DNA of 64,000 nucleotides, from assembly GCF_002223055.1 (NCBI RefSeq), contig NZ_NKFL01000005.1, positions 930,001-994,000 of the forward strand, read 5' to 3'. This DNA comes from Burkholderia sp. HI2500. Its GTDB lineage: Bacteria > Pseudomonadota > Gammaproteobacteria > Burkholderiales > Burkholderiaceae. A program made the translations under genes and the position numbers. The notes under the pieces were generated by a model. The model saw only the letters and a program-made list of their open reading frames with translations, had not been told where the DNA came from and made no database searches. Positions 29,882-38,412 of this stretch are shown here, one piece after another (within the stretch, counting starts at the first letter, position 1; the number at the start of each line of letters is the position of its first letter).

Positions 29882-32167
29882 ATGACCGAATTCAACGACA
29901 CCCAACAGCAGCTCTCGAAGTTCCGCCTGCGCGTCGCGGCGGCGGGCGTGTTCGTGTTCGTCTGCTTCGGGCTGCTCGCGAGCCGCTTCTTCTACCTGCA
30001 GCTGATGCAGCACGGCAAATACGCGCTGCAGGCCGAGGAAAACCGCATCTCCGTCGCGCCGATCGTGCCGAACCGCGGGATCATCACCGACCGCAACGGC
30101 GTGATCCTCGCGAAGAACTATTCGGCGTACACGCTCGAGATCACGCCGTCGAAGCTCGACGACACGCTCGACAACACGATCGACAAGCTGTCCGAGATCA
30201 TCCCGATCGACGCGCGCGACCGCCGCCGCTTCAAGAAGCTGCAGGAAGACTCGAAGAACTTCGAGAGCCTGCCGATCCGCACCCGCCTCACCGACGCCGA
30301 AGTCGCGCGCTTCACCGCGCAGCGCTTCCGCTTCCCCGGCGTCGACGTGCGCGCACGGCTGTTCCGGCAATATCCGCTCGGCACGACGGCCGCGCACGTG
30401 ATCGGCTACATCGGCCGGATCTCGAAGCGCGACCAGGATCGCATCGACGCGATGAGCGACGACAACGACAGCGATCAGGAAAACTACGATCCGCGCCGCG
30501 ACGCGAACAACTACAAGGGCACCGACTACATCGGCAAGATCGGCGTCGAGCAGAGCTACGAGACCGAGCTGCACGGGCTGACGGGCTTCGAGGAGGTCGA
30601 GGTGACGGCCGGCGGCCGGCCGGTGCGCACGCTGTCGCGCACGCAGGCGACGCCCGGCAACAACCTCGTGCTGTCGCTCGACATCGGGCTGCAGCAGGTG
30701 GCCGAGCAGGCGTTCGCCGGCAAGCGCGGCGCGCTGGTCGCGATCGAGCCGAAGACGGGCGATGTGCTCGCGTTCGTGTCGTCGCCGAGCTTCGACCCGA
30801 ACTCGTTCGTCGACGGCATCGACCAGCAGACCTGGGACGAGCTGAACAACTCGACCGACAAGCCGCTCCTGAACCGCCCGCTGCACGGCACCTATCCGCC
30901 CGGCTCGACGTACAAGCCGTTCATGGCGCTCGCCGGCCTGACGCTCGGCAAGCGCACGCCGGGCTGGGGCTTCCAGGATCCCGGCTACTTCACGTTCGGC
31001 GGCCACACGTTCCGCAACGACGTGCGCTCGGGCCAGGGCTGGGTCGACATGAACAAGGCGATCATGGTGTCGAACGACACCTACTTCTACATGCTCGCGC
31101 GCGACCTCGGCGTGAACTCGATCGCGAACTTCATGAAGCCGTTCGGCTTCGGCCAGATCACCGGGATCGACATCCAGGGCGAGGCGCGCGGGATCCTGCC
31201 GTCGACCGACTGGAAGAAGAAAGCGTTCAAGAAGGCCGCGCAGCAGAAGTGGTTCGACGGCGAGACGATCAGCCTCGGGATCGGCCAGGGCTACAACTCG
31301 TTCACGATCCTGCAGCTCGCACACGCGACCGCGACGCTCGCGAACAACGGCGTCGTGATGAAGCCTCACCTCGTGAAGGAAGTCGAGGATCCGATCACGC
31401 GCGGGCGCCGCCTGACCGTGCCGAAGGAAAGCGAAACGATCCCGCTCAAGCAGGCCGACATCGACGTCGTGAAGCGCGGGATGGAGAACGTGATCGAGAA
31501 CCCGTCCGGCACCGCGTACAAGGTGTTCCGCGGCGCGCCGTACCTCGCCGCCGGCAAGACCGGTACCGCGCAGGTGTTCTCGCTGCAAGGCTCCAACTAC
31601 AAGGGCCACCTGCTCGCCGAGCACCTGCGCGACCACGCGCTGTTCATCGCGTACGCGCCGGTCGACCATCCGCAGATCGCCGTCGCGCTGGTTGTCGAGA
31701 ACGGTGGCTGGGGTGCGCAGGCCGCCGGCCCGATCGCGCGCCGCGTGCTCGACTTCTTCCTCGTCGACCGCCAGAACCCGCAGAACGAGGCCGCGGCCGT
31801 GGCTGCCGCGGCGTCGGCGACCGAACCCGTCAATGCGCCGGTGATCGGCGACGCGAACAAGCCGGCTGCCGTCGCGGCCGGCTTCACCGCGCTGCCGCAG
31901 CCGGTCGTGCCGACCGCGGCCAGCGCGGCGGAAGCAGCATCGGCCGCGGCCGCCTCCGAAGCATCGGCTGCCGCCAGCGCCAGCGCCGCCCCGCCGGCCA
32001 GCGCCAGTGCCGCTGCGCCGAGGGCCGCGAGCCTGCCGCCGATTAGGCGCCCGCACCGGCCACGCCGGCCCGCCAGCGATGCGCAGCCGCTCGTCGCCAC
32101 GCCGCGCGACGACAATCACCGTGCAACGGCCCCCGCGAAGGCGGCGGACGCCGGCACCGCTCATTAA
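29882..32167 (+). CDS. mrdA: Penicillin-binding protein 2 (elongasome transpeptidase)
   Basis: A 761-residue class B PBP. It has an N-terminal membrane anchor (about 19-40), a pedestal domain ('PNRGIITDRNGVILAKN') and a transpeptidase domain. The transpeptidase shows Ser342-Thr-Tyr-Lys345 (SxxK in GTYPPGSTYKP), Ser397-Asn398-Asp (SxN) and Lys559-Thr-Gly (KTG in AAGKTGTAQ). After the catalytic domain there is an Ala/Ser/Pro-rich tail of about 120 residues (from about 640) ending in a basic stretch and 'TAH', longer than in Escherichia coli PBP2 (about 633 residues). RodA follows 11 nt later. Confidence 0.96.
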   Translation: MTEFNDTQQQLSKFRLRVAAAGVFVFVCFGLLASRFFYLQLMQHGKYALQAEENRISVAPIVPNRGIITDRNGVILAKNYSAYTLEITPSKLDDTLDNTIDKLSEIIPIDARDRRRFKKLQEDSKNFESLPIRTRLTDAEVARFTAQRFRFPGVDVRARLFRQYPLGTTAAHVIGYIGRISKRDQDRIDAMSDDNDSDQENYDPRRDANNYKGTDYIGKIGVEQSYETELHGLTGFEEVEVTAGGRPVRTLSRTQATPGNNLVLSLDIGLQQVAEQAFAGKRGALVAIEPKTGDVLAFVSSPSFDPNSFVDGIDQQTWDELNNSTDKPLLNRPLHGTYPPGSTYKPFMALAGLTLGKRTPGWGFQDPGYFTFGGHTFRNDVRSGQGWVDMNKAIMVSNDTYFYMLARDLGVNSIANFMKPFGFGQITGIDIQGEARGILPSTDWKKKAFKKAAQQKWFDGETISLGIGQGYNSFTILQLAHATATLANNGVVMKPHLVKEVEDPITRGRRLTVPKESETIPLKQADIDVVKRGMENVIENPSGTAYKVFRGAPYLAAGKTGTAQVFSLQGSNYKGHLLAEHLRDHALFIAYAPVDHPQIAVALVVENGGWGAQAAGPIARRVLDFFLVDRQNPQNEAAAVAAAASATEPVNAPVIGDANKPAAVAAGFTALPQPVVPTAASAAEAASAAAASEASAAASASAAPPASASAAAPRAASLPPIRRPHRPRRPASDAQPLVATPRDDNHRATAPAKAADAGTAH

Positions 32168-32178
32168 CGGAGAAAGGC

Positions 32179-33327
32179 ATGCAATTCGACAAGCGCGCCT
32201 GGCTCGACAAGATCAAGCAGATGTTCGCGGGCTTCGACCGCCCGCTCGCCCTCATCGTGTTCCTGCTGCTGTGCGTCGGCATCGTCACGCTGTATAGCGC
32301 GGCGATCGACATGCCCGGCCGCGTCGAGGACCAGTTGCGCAACATCCTGCTGACGTTCGTGCTGATGTGGGTGATCGCCAACATCCCGCCCACGACGCTG
32401 ATGCGCTTCGCGGTCCCGCTCTATACGTTCGGGGTCGCGCTATTGATTGCGGTCGCGCTGTTCGGGATGACCAAGAAGGGCGCGAAGCGCTGGCTGAACG
32501 TCGGCGTCGTGATCCAGCCGTCGGAAATCCTCAAGATCGCGACACCGCTGATGCTCGCGTGGTACTACCAGCGCCGTGAGGGCGGGCTGCGCTGGTACGA
32601 CTTCATCGTCGCGTTCGGGATCCTGCTGGTGCCGGTCGGGCTGATCGCGAAGCAACCCGACCTCGGCACGGGCCTGCTCGTGTTCGCGGCCGGCTTCTTC
32701 GTGATCTACCTCGCCGGCCTGTCGTTCAAGCTGATCGTGCCGGTGCTCGTCGCGGGCGTGATCGCGGTCGGCTCGATCGCCGTGTTCGAAGAGCGCATCT
32801 GCCAGCCCGAAGTGCAGTGGCCGCTGATGCACGATTACCAGAAGCACCGCGTATGTACGCTGCTCGACCCGACTTCCGACCCGCTCGGCAAGGGCTTCCA
32901 CACGATCCAGGCCGTGATCGCGATCGGCTCGGGCGGCGTGCTCGGCAAGGGCTACCTGAAAGGCACGCAGGCGCACCTCGAATTCATTCCGGAGAAGCAC
33001 ACCGACTTCATCTTCGCGGTGTTCTCCGAGGAATGGGGGCTCGTCGGCGGGCTCGTGCTGCTGACGCTGTACATGGCGCTGATCGCACGCGGGCTCTATA
33101 TCGCCGCGCAGGGCGCGACGTTGTTCGGCCGCCTGCTCGCGGGCTCGCTCACGCTCGCGTTCTTCGTCTATGCGTTCGTCAACATCGGGATGGTGAGCGG
33201 CGTGCTGCCGGTCGTCGGCGTGCCGCTGCCGTTCATGAGTTATGGCGGCACCGCGCTCACGACGCTCGGCATCGCGATCGGGATGATCATGAGCGTCGGG
33301 CGGCAGCGGCGGTTGATGAAGAGTTGA
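32179..33327 (+). CDS. rodA: Peptidoglycan glycosyltransferase RodA (SEDS family)
   Basis: A 382-residue SEDS polymerase with about ten transmembrane segments, partner of PBP2. It starts MQFDKRAWLDKIKQMFAGFDRPL. It shows the SEDS signatures 'QPSEILKIATPLMLAWYY' and 'KQPDLGTGLLVFAAGFFVIYLAG' (catalytic Asp region). The extracellular loop reads 'GFHTIQAVIAIGSGGVLGKGYLKGTQ', and the end reads 'LPFMSYGGTALTTLGIAIGMIMS'. Last gene of the rod-shape operon; a strong terminator follows. Confidence 0.97.
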   Translation: MQFDKRAWLDKIKQMFAGFDRPLALIVFLLLCVGIVTLYSAAIDMPGRVEDQLRNILLTFVLMWVIANIPPTTLMRFAVPLYTFGVALLIAVALFGMTKKGAKRWLNVGVVIQPSEILKIATPLMLAWYYQRREGGLRWYDFIVAFGILLVPVGLIAKQPDLGTGLLVFAAGFFVIYLAGLSFKLIVPVLVAGVIAVGSIAVFEERICQPEVQWPLMHDYQKHRVCTLLDPTSDPLGKGFHTIQAVIAIGSGGVLGKGYLKGTQAHLEFIPEKHTDFIFAVFSEEWGLVGGLVLLTLYMALIARGLYIAAQGATLFGRLLAGSLTLAFFVYAFVNIGMVSGVLPVVGVPLPFMSYGGTALTTLGIAIGMIMSVGRQRRLMKS

Positions 33328-33351
33328 CCGCGCGGCACGCACCGCATAAAG

Positions 33352-33380
33352 AAAAACGGCGCATCGGCGCCGTTTTTTTT
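33352..33380 (+). terminator. Rho-independent terminator after rodA
   Basis: Stem ACGGCGC (33356-33362) with GCGCCGT (33367-33373), loop ATCG, extended by A/T pairs and ending in eight T (33373-33380). Confidence 0.92.
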
Positions 33381-33433
33381 CGACTGCGGATGACAAGCGC
33401 GGCCACGCAGTGCCGCGTGGCGCGCGCCCCGGC

Positions 33434-34210
33434 TCACGGCGGCGGTGCGTGCGCCCCGCCCGGCTCCGCGCCGGCGCCCGATGCCGGCCCCTGCGCCTTC
33501 AGCCGCGCACTCAGCTCCTTGAATTTCAGCCCGGCCGTCTCGTCGCCCTGCGCGGCCGCCGCCGCGTAATACGCCCGCGCGATGTTGAGGTTCTGCGCGA
33601 CGCCGTCGCCACCGCGCTCGTAGAACGACGCGGTCACGTACTGCGCGGTCGGCTCGCCCGCGTCGGCGGCCTGCTTGTACCACGTGAACGCCTGCCGGTT
33701 GTCGCGCGGCGTGCCGCGTCCGTCGAGGAACTGGTTCGCGAGCGACAACTCGGCCTGCACGTGCCCCTGCTTCGCCGCCCGCAGGAACCAGCGGTGCGCT
33801 TCGGCCGGATCGCGCGCGACGAACTCGCCGTCGTCGAACATCCGGCCGTATACATACTGCGCATGCGACATGTTCGCGTCGGCCGCGCGCTTCAGCCAGC
33901 GCAGCCCTTCGTCGACGTTCGCGGTCACGCCTTCGCCCGTCAGCAGCATCATCGCGTAGTTGAATTGCGCGAGACGGTCGCCGCGCTCGGCCGCGTCGTG
34001 GAACTGCACCAGCGCCGCACGAAAGTCGCCGGCGTTGTAGTCGGCGACCGCCGACTGCGTCTCGTGCGACGGATCGGGCTTCGCCTGCGGCGCGCCCTGC
34101 GCGGCAGCCGCGATCCACACGACCCACAGGCCGAGCACCGCGCCGACCTGCCGGCGCCTCCCGATCCCACCCTGCGCGCGCCCACGGCACGCGCCATCGC
34201 CACCGTTCAT
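33434..34210 (-). CDS. Sel1-repeat (TPR-like) protein with N-terminal signal/anchor
   Basis: 258 residues. A basic N-terminus and hydrophobic stretch (about 25-42, VGAVLGLWVVWIAAAAQG) look like a signal peptide. Then about five Sel1/SLR repeats follow ('YNAGDFRAALVQFHDAAERGDRLAQFNYAMM', 'MLLTGEGVTANVDEGLRWLKRAADANMSHAQY' and so on) to about 230. The tail is Ala/Gly/Pro-rich. Sel1 proteins are usually scaffolds for protein complexes; no specific role can be assigned. Its ATG overlaps the stop of the upstream aldolase gene (ATGA), so the two are translationally coupled. Confidence 0.85.
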   Translation of the reverse strand: MNGGDGACRGRAQGGIGRRRQVGAVLGLWVVWIAAAAQGAPQAKPDPSHETQSAVADYNAGDFRAALVQFHDAAERGDRLAQFNYAMMLLTGEGVTANVDEGLRWLKRAADANMSHAQYVYGRMFDDGEFVARDPAEAHRWFLRAAKQGHVQAELSLANQFLDGRGTPRDNRQAFTWYKQAADAGEPTAQYVTASFYERGGDGVAQNLNIARAYYAAAAAQGDETAGLKFKELSARLKAQGPASGAGAEPGGAHAPPP

Positions 34211-34992
34211 GACCGCACCTCCTGCAGCGCCTGCCGCGTTGCCCGCAACAACCAGCTGACGTCGGCCGACACCGTGATCATCCGGTAGCCGGCCTCGCGA
34301 TACTGGCGCGCGGCCGCCGTATCGCCCGCGAAGATACCGACCGCGACGCCGGCCTGCCGGCCGGCCGCGAGCACGCGCGCCATCGCGGTTTCGACGTCCG
34401 GGTGACGGATGTCGCCAAGGTGCCCGAGGCTCGCCGCGAGATCGGCCGGGCCGACGAACAGGCAATCGATGCCGGGCAGCGCCGCAATCCGCTCGACTTC
34501 ATCGACGCCGCGCGCCGATTCGATCTGCACGATCACCGCGACCTGCGCATTCGCCGTCTGCACGTAGTCGCGACGCATGCCGAACGCCGCCGCGCGCACC
34601 ATGCCCGCGACGCCGCGCAGCCCGTCCGGCGAATCGGGCGACGGATAGCGCGTGAGCCGCACCGCGTGCGTGGCGTCGTCGAGCGTCTCGATGCAGGGAA
34701 ACATCAGCGTGCGCGCGCCCGCATCGAGCGCACGCTTCACGAGCCACGGCTCACGCGCCGGCACGCGCACGACGGGCTCGCTCGGCAGATGGGCGGCGGC
34801 GATCGCGCGCAACTGCGATGCAACATCGCGGCTGTCGTTCGGCGCGTGCTCCATGTCGATGCAGAGCCAGTCGTAGCCGGCATGTGCGAGCGCTTCCGCG
34901 ACCGACTCGCTGCCGAGCGACAGCCACAGGCCGTACAGCGGCTCGTCGCCGTCGCGCAGGCGTTGTTTGAGGGAATTGGTGAGCGTGCTCAT
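34207..34992 (-). CDS. HpcH/HpaI aldolase/citrate lyase family protein
   Basis: A 261-residue class II pyruvate-type aldolase. It shows 'LYGLWLSLGSESVAEALAHAGYDWLCIDMEHAPND' (catalytic His/Asp loop), 'PVVRVPAREPWLVKRALDAGARTLMFPCIE', the metal-binding Glu in 'VIVQIESARGVDEVE' and Asp in 'CLFVGPADLAASLG'. It resembles HpaI/GarL/RhmA-type enzymes that cleave 2-keto-3-deoxy acids; the substrate cannot be told. The neighbouring Sel1 gene overlaps by 4 nt. No sugar-acid catabolic genes are adjacent. Confidence 0.88.
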   Translation of the reverse strand: MSTLTNSLKQRLRDGDEPLYGLWLSLGSESVAEALAHAGYDWLCIDMEHAPNDSRDVASQLRAIAAAHLPSEPVVRVPAREPWLVKRALDAGARTLMFPCIETLDDATHAVRLTRYPSPDSPDGLRGVAGMVRAAAFGMRRDYVQTANAQVAVIVQIESARGVDEVERIAALPGIDCLFVGPADLAASLGHLGDIRHPDVETAMARVLAAGRQAGVAVGIFAGDTAAARQYREAGYRMITVSADVSWLLRATRQALQEVRS

Positions 34993-35301
34993 CGATACGG
35001 CCTCCTGGACGGAACGGCAAGCGAACGGGACAAGCAACGGGCAAAGCGGAGCGCGACACACCGGGCAGCGAAGCACGGCGGCGCCAGGACCGGGCCCTGG
35101 AACGTTGGTCGGCCATGGGCGGCCGATCTGACAGCGCCGACCGCACGACCCGCGCACGGCGGCGTTTTTCGGCGCCACGCAACGATCATAGCGCGGCGTT
35201 GCGCGAAATGTGGGAACGGACGGGGAGCGAGGCGGGACGGGGCCGCGGGGTGCGGCGTCAGGCAGCCCGCGCCGGGTGGCGGGGCGGCCGGGAAGGCGGG
35301 A
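34993..35301. other. Intergenic stretch between queD and the aldolase gene
   Basis: About 310 bases, GC-rich. No convincing gene, promoter or terminator was recognised. It is upstream of the aldolase-Sel1 pair, so their promoter should be here. Confidence 0.45.
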
Positions 35302-35754
35302 TCAGCGGCCGGGCTGGCGCTCGACGTCGGCCCAGCAGTTCGGCGTTTCGTACAGGCGCACGCGCTCGAGCCGCAGGTTCACGCCGTAGTGCGCGTCGTA
35401 CACGTTCGCGAGGATGTCGAACGCGATCGCCGCGAGGTTCTCGACGGTTGGAATCCGGTCGATCACGACCGTCTTGTGGTCGGCCATCTGCTCGAGGAAC
35501 GAGCGCACGACGTCGTCTCGCGCATAGACCAGGAACGCGTGGTCCCACTTGCCGACCAGGTGCTCCATCGCGAGCGCCTTCACGTCGGCGAAATCCATCA
35601 CCATGCCGCGGTCGGGCGCCCCCTCGGTATCGACGAGATCGCCGCGCAGCGTGACTTCGAGCACATAGCGATGGCCATGCAGGTTCCGGCACTGGCTGCG
35701 GTGGTCGGGAATGCGGTGGCCCGCGTCGAATTCGAGTTTTCGGGTAATCAGCAC
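35302..35754 (-). CDS. queD: 6-carboxytetrahydropterin synthase QueD
   Basis: A 150-residue PTPS-family enzyme for queuosine synthesis that makes 6-carboxy-tetrahydropterin from dihydroneopterin triphosphate. Zinc-binding His residues are in 'FDAGHRIPDH' and 'CRNLHGHRYVLEV', with the catalytic Cys in 'SQCRNLHGH' and the Glu in 'VRLYETPN'. It lies 18 nt downstream of queE on the minus strand, third in queC-queE-queD. Confidence 0.93.
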   Translation of the reverse strand: MLITRKLEFDAGHRIPDHRSQCRNLHGHRYVLEVTLRGDLVDTEGAPDRGMVMDFADVKALAMEHLVGKWDHAFLVYARDDVVRSFLEQMADHKTVVIDRIPTVENLAAIAFDILANVYDAHYGVNLRLERVRLYETPNCWADVERQPGR

Positions 35755-35772
35755 GATGTCAAAAGCCGGGGC

Positions 35773-36405
35773 TCAGGGAATGTTCAGATATTTGTGGGTC
35801 TGCATCGACAGCCGCCACTGCGGATGACGCTTGCACCAGTCGATCGCGAGCTTCGTATTGAGGTCGCGCGACGGGCCGTCCATCGGCTGGACGAGGTAAT
35901 ACTCGAAGTCGAGCTTCGCGTAGTCGGCCAGCCGCTGGTTGTCCTGCGGGATCACGACCTTCAGCTCGTTGCCCTTCGTGACGACGAGCGGCGCGTCGGC
36001 CTTCGGGCTCACGCAGATCCAGTCGATCGATTCGAGCACCGGCAGCGAGCCGTTGGTCTCGATCGCGATCTCGAAGCCGGCCGCGTGCAGCGCGTCGACG
36101 AGCGGCTGGTCGAGCTGCAGCATCGGCTCGCCGCCCGTGCAGACGACGAAGCGGTGCGCCTCGCCCTCCGGCCACAGGCCGGCGATCGTCGCGACGAGCG
36201 CTTCGGCATCCTTGAACTTGCCGCCGTTCTCGCCGTCGGTGCCGACGAAGTCGGTATCGCAGAAGCGGCACACGGCCTCCGCACGATCCTCTTCGCGGCC
36301 CGACCACAGGTTGCAGCCGGCGAACCGGCAGAACACGGCCGGCCGGCCCGCGTTCGCGCCCTCGCCCTGCAACGTGTAGAAAATTTCCTTGACCGCGTAA
36401 GTCAT
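35773..36405 (-). CDS. queE: 7-carboxy-7-deazaguanine synthase QueE
   Basis: A 210-residue radical SAM enzyme. It starts MTYAVKEIFYTLQGEGANAGRPAVFCRFAGCNLW. The cluster cysteines are spaced as in the long-insert form CRFAGCNLWSGREE...CRFCD (Cys31, then Cys46 and Cys49), instead of the classic CxxxCxxC. 'CTGGEPMLQLD' (the GGE motif binding SAM) and 'IAIETNGS' are present. Central gene of the queuosine cluster; queC lies about 75 nt upstream. Confidence 0.92.
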   Translation of the reverse strand: MTYAVKEIFYTLQGEGANAGRPAVFCRFAGCNLWSGREEDRAEAVCRFCDTDFVGTDGENGGKFKDAEALVATIAGLWPEGEAHRFVVCTGGEPMLQLDQPLVDALHAAGFEIAIETNGSLPVLESIDWICVSPKADAPLVVTKGNELKVVIPQDNQRLADYAKLDFEYYLVQPMDGPSRDLNTKLAIDWCKRHPQWRLSMQTHKYLNIP

Positions 36406-36480
36406 CGTCCTTCGTCCGGCTCGCGCCGCTCGTTGTCGATCAGAATCCGTTAATCACCAGGCGCTGCCGTTGCCGCTGCA

Positions 36481-37215
36481 TCACAGCGGCGCTTCGGTCA
36501 CCCGCTCGCCCTTCAGGTAGGCCTCGTAGCCGCGCTTGCGCAGCTTGCAGGCCGGGCATTCGCCGCAGCCGAAGCCCCAGTCGTGCAGTTCCGCGCGCTC
36601 GCCCACGTAGCACGTGTGCGTCTCGACGCGGATCAGTTCGACGAGCGCTTCGCCGCCGAGCTGTTCGGCGAGCTGCCAGGTTTGCGCCTTGTCGAGCCAC
36701 ATCAGCGGCGTCTCGAGCACCATGCGCGTATCCATCCCGAGGTTCAGCGCGACCTGCAGCGCCTTCATCGTGTCGTCGCGGCAGTCGGGATAGCCCGAGA
36801 AATCCGTCTCGCACATCCCGCCGACCAGCACGCGCAGCCCGCGGCGATAGGCGATCGCCGCGGCGATCGTCATGAACATCAGGTTGCGGCCCGGCACGAA
36901 CGTGTTCGGCAGGCCGTTGGCCGTCGTCTCGATCTCGATCGTGCGCGTCATCGCGGTATCGCTGATCGCGCCGAGCACCGACAGGTCGATCATGTGATCG
37001 TCGCCGAGCCGGTCCGACCAGGCGGGAAAGTCACGCTTCAGCGCTTCGCGCACGCCTTCGCGACATTCGAGCTCGACGCGGTGGCGCTGGCCGTAATCGA
37101 AGCCGAGCGTCTCGACCGTCTGGTAGCGTTCGAGGGCCCATGCCACGCACGTGGCCGAGTCCTGCCCGCCGGAAAACAACACGAGCGCGCCGTCTTTAGC
37201 GTCTGTCCGAATCAC
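36481..37215 (-). CDS. queC: 7-cyano-7-deazaguanine synthase QueC
   Basis: A 244-residue ATP-dependent enzyme that converts 7-carboxy-7-deazaguanine to preQ0. The PP-loop is [14 protein letters not shown], and the C-terminal zinc site is [14 protein letters not shown] with an earlier Cys. I chose the GTG at 37215 ([12 protein letters not shown]), which has a GGAG seven nt upstream. An in-frame ATG at 37329 would add 38 Arg/Pro-rich residues foreign to the family. First gene of queC-queE-queD. Confidence 0.93.
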   Translation of the reverse strand: MIRTDAKDGALVLFSGGQDSATCVAWALERYQTVETLGFDYGQRHRVELECREGVREALKRDFPAWSDRLGDDHMIDLSVLGAISDTAMTRTIEIETTANGLPNTFVPGRNLMFMTIAAAIAYRRGLRVLVGGMCETDFSGYPDCRDDTMKALQVALNLGMDTRMVLETPLMWLDKAQTWQLAEQLGGEALVELIRVETHTCYVGERAELHDWGFGCGECPACKLRKRGYEAYLKGERVTEAPL

Positions 37216-37533
37216 CGTGATACTCCGTGAATGTGTAGGCTCGCGTCGCGCTGCGCCCCGGGGCCGGCTGCCGCCGGGCGGCCCGACGCGTGCCGGCCTG
37301 GGCCGGCTCGACCAGTATAGGCAGCGCAATCGGCCGCGAACGCGGCGGAGCGCTTATACCGCCCATCGCGCGGCATCGTTGCCGCGCGCCACGGCGGCGC
37401 CACGCTGGCAGCCTGCCGTGCGCATGAAGCGATGCGCTAAGTTATTGAGCGGACACGGATTTTATCATGCCCTCATGAACACTGCCGGGCACGCCATCCC
37501 ACGCCACTGGTCACGCAAACCCCACCACAAACG
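37216..37533. other. Intergenic region upstream of queC
   Basis: About 320 bases. A minus-strand TATACT lies near 37319-37314 as a possible queC -10, without a good -35. I looked for a preQ1-type aptamer and did not recognise one. No gene is supported. Confidence 0.45.
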
Positions 37534-37568
37534 AAAAACCCCAAGAACCTTCCGATTCTTGGGGTTTT
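37534..37568 (-). terminator. Terminator after tRNA-Phe
   Basis: A perfect 13-bp inverted repeat, AAAACCCCAAGAA (37535-37547) with TTCTTGGGGTTTT (37556-37568), loop of eight. It has T-rich ends on both strands. It lies just past the tRNA 3' end on the minus strand. Confidence 0.92.
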
Positions 37569-37573
37569 AATTC

Positions 37574-37649
37574 TGGTGGCCTGGGTCGGAATCGAACCAA
37601 CGACACGCGGATTTTCAATCCGCTGCTCTACCAACTGAGCTACCGGGCC
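37574..37649 (-). tRNA. tRNA-Phe (anticodon GAA), CCA encoded
   Basis: Read on the minus strand: a 76-nt cloverleaf starting GGCCCGGTAGCTCAG, with anticodon arm GCGGATTGAAAATCCGC (anticodon GAA), T-arm GTTGG-TTCGATT-CCGAC, and encoded CCA (37576-37574). The acceptor stem pairs except at position 5-68, where C5 (37645) faces A68 (37582). It has its own promoter and terminator. Confidence 0.95.
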
Positions 37650-37663
37650 AACGAAGAAGAGAA

Positions 37664-37692
37664 AGTATATCCATCCTTCGTTACTTGATCAA
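37664..37692 (-). promoter_or_regulatory. Promoter of tRNA-Phe
   Basis: Minus strand: -35 TTGATC (37692-37687), exactly 17 nt, then -10 TATACT (37669-37664). The tRNA 5' end is 15 nt downstream. It lies in the gap after the ntrX-like gene. Confidence 0.75.
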
Positions 37693-37710
37693 GTACTTTC
37701 ACGAAATATT

Positions 37711-38412
37711 TTATACGGCGCCTTCGGACGGCTTCTTGCCGAGCTCGACGCCGAGCTGCTTGAGCTTGCGATACAGGTGCGTGCGCTCGAGGCCCGTCTT
37801 CTCCGCGACGCGCGTCATGCTGCCGTTTTCGCGCGCGAGGTGATATTCGAAGTACGCGCGCTCGAACGCATCGCGCGCTTCGCGCAACGGGATGTCGAAC
37901 GGGATCGCGGCCGTCTGGCCCGCGAGGCCGAGTGCCGAAGCCATGTCGTCGCCGAGCGTCGGCAGCGCGGCCGCGGACGCCACCGCCGCGGGCCCCGCCG
38001 CCTGCCCCGCACCGGCCTTCGCCGCCGCGTTCGCGGACACCGGCGCCGCACCGCGGGCGAGACCGTGCTCGACGGACTTCAGCAGCTTCTGCAGCGCGAT
38101 GGGTTTCTCGAGGAAATCGAGCGCGCCGATCTTCGTCGCCTCGACGGCCGTATCGATCGTCGCGTGCCCGGACATCATGATCACGGGCATCGTCAGCAGC
38201 CCCTGCGCCGCCCACTCCTTGAGCAACGTCACGCCGTCGGTATCGGGCATCCAGATATCGAGCAGCACGAGATCGGGCGCCTGATTCAACCGGTATTCCC
38301 GCGCGGCCTGCGCGTTCTCCGCCGCCTCGACGACGTGTCCTTCATCGCTGAGGATCTCCGAGAGCAATTCCCGGATGCCCATTTCATCATCTACCACCAG
38401 GATGGTTGCCAT
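37711..38412 (-). CDS. NtrX-like response regulator without an AAA+ domain
   Basis: A 233-residue protein. The receiver (1-120) has Asp52 in LVLLDIWMPDTDG, MSGHAT and the Lys in FLEKPI. An Ala/Gly-rich linker (about 122-165) leads to a Fis-type helix-turn-helix (about 190-225, 'GSMTRVAEKTGLERTHLYRKLKQLG'). The receiver and DNA-binding domains are close to NtrX, but the sigma-54 AAA+ ATPase domain that normally lies between is absent. It cannot activate sigma-54 in the classic way. It follows the NtrY-like kinase without a gap. Confidence 0.87.
   Translation of the reverse strand: MATILVVDDEMGIRELLSEILSDEGHVVEAAENAQAAREYRLNQAPDLVLLDIWMPDTDGVTLLKEWAAQGLLTMPVIMMSGHATIDTAVEATKIGALDFLEKPIALQKLLKSVEHGLARGAAPVSANAAAKAGAGQAAGPAAVASAAALPTLGDDMASALGLAGQTAAIPFDIPLREARDAFERAYFEYHLARENGSMTRVAEKTGLERTHLYRKLKQLGVELGKKPSEGAV

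Noticed and set aside
29015..32164. A 1049-codon open frame on the minus strand opposite mreD-mrdA
   Set aside because: It is antisense to well-identified genes; the translation is Arg/Ala/His-rich without domains, as expected for high-GC codon bias.
37216..37440. preQ1 riboswitch upstream of queC
   Set aside because: No recognisable preQ1 aptamer pairing or A-rich tail; the region is GC-rich with only minor hairpins.
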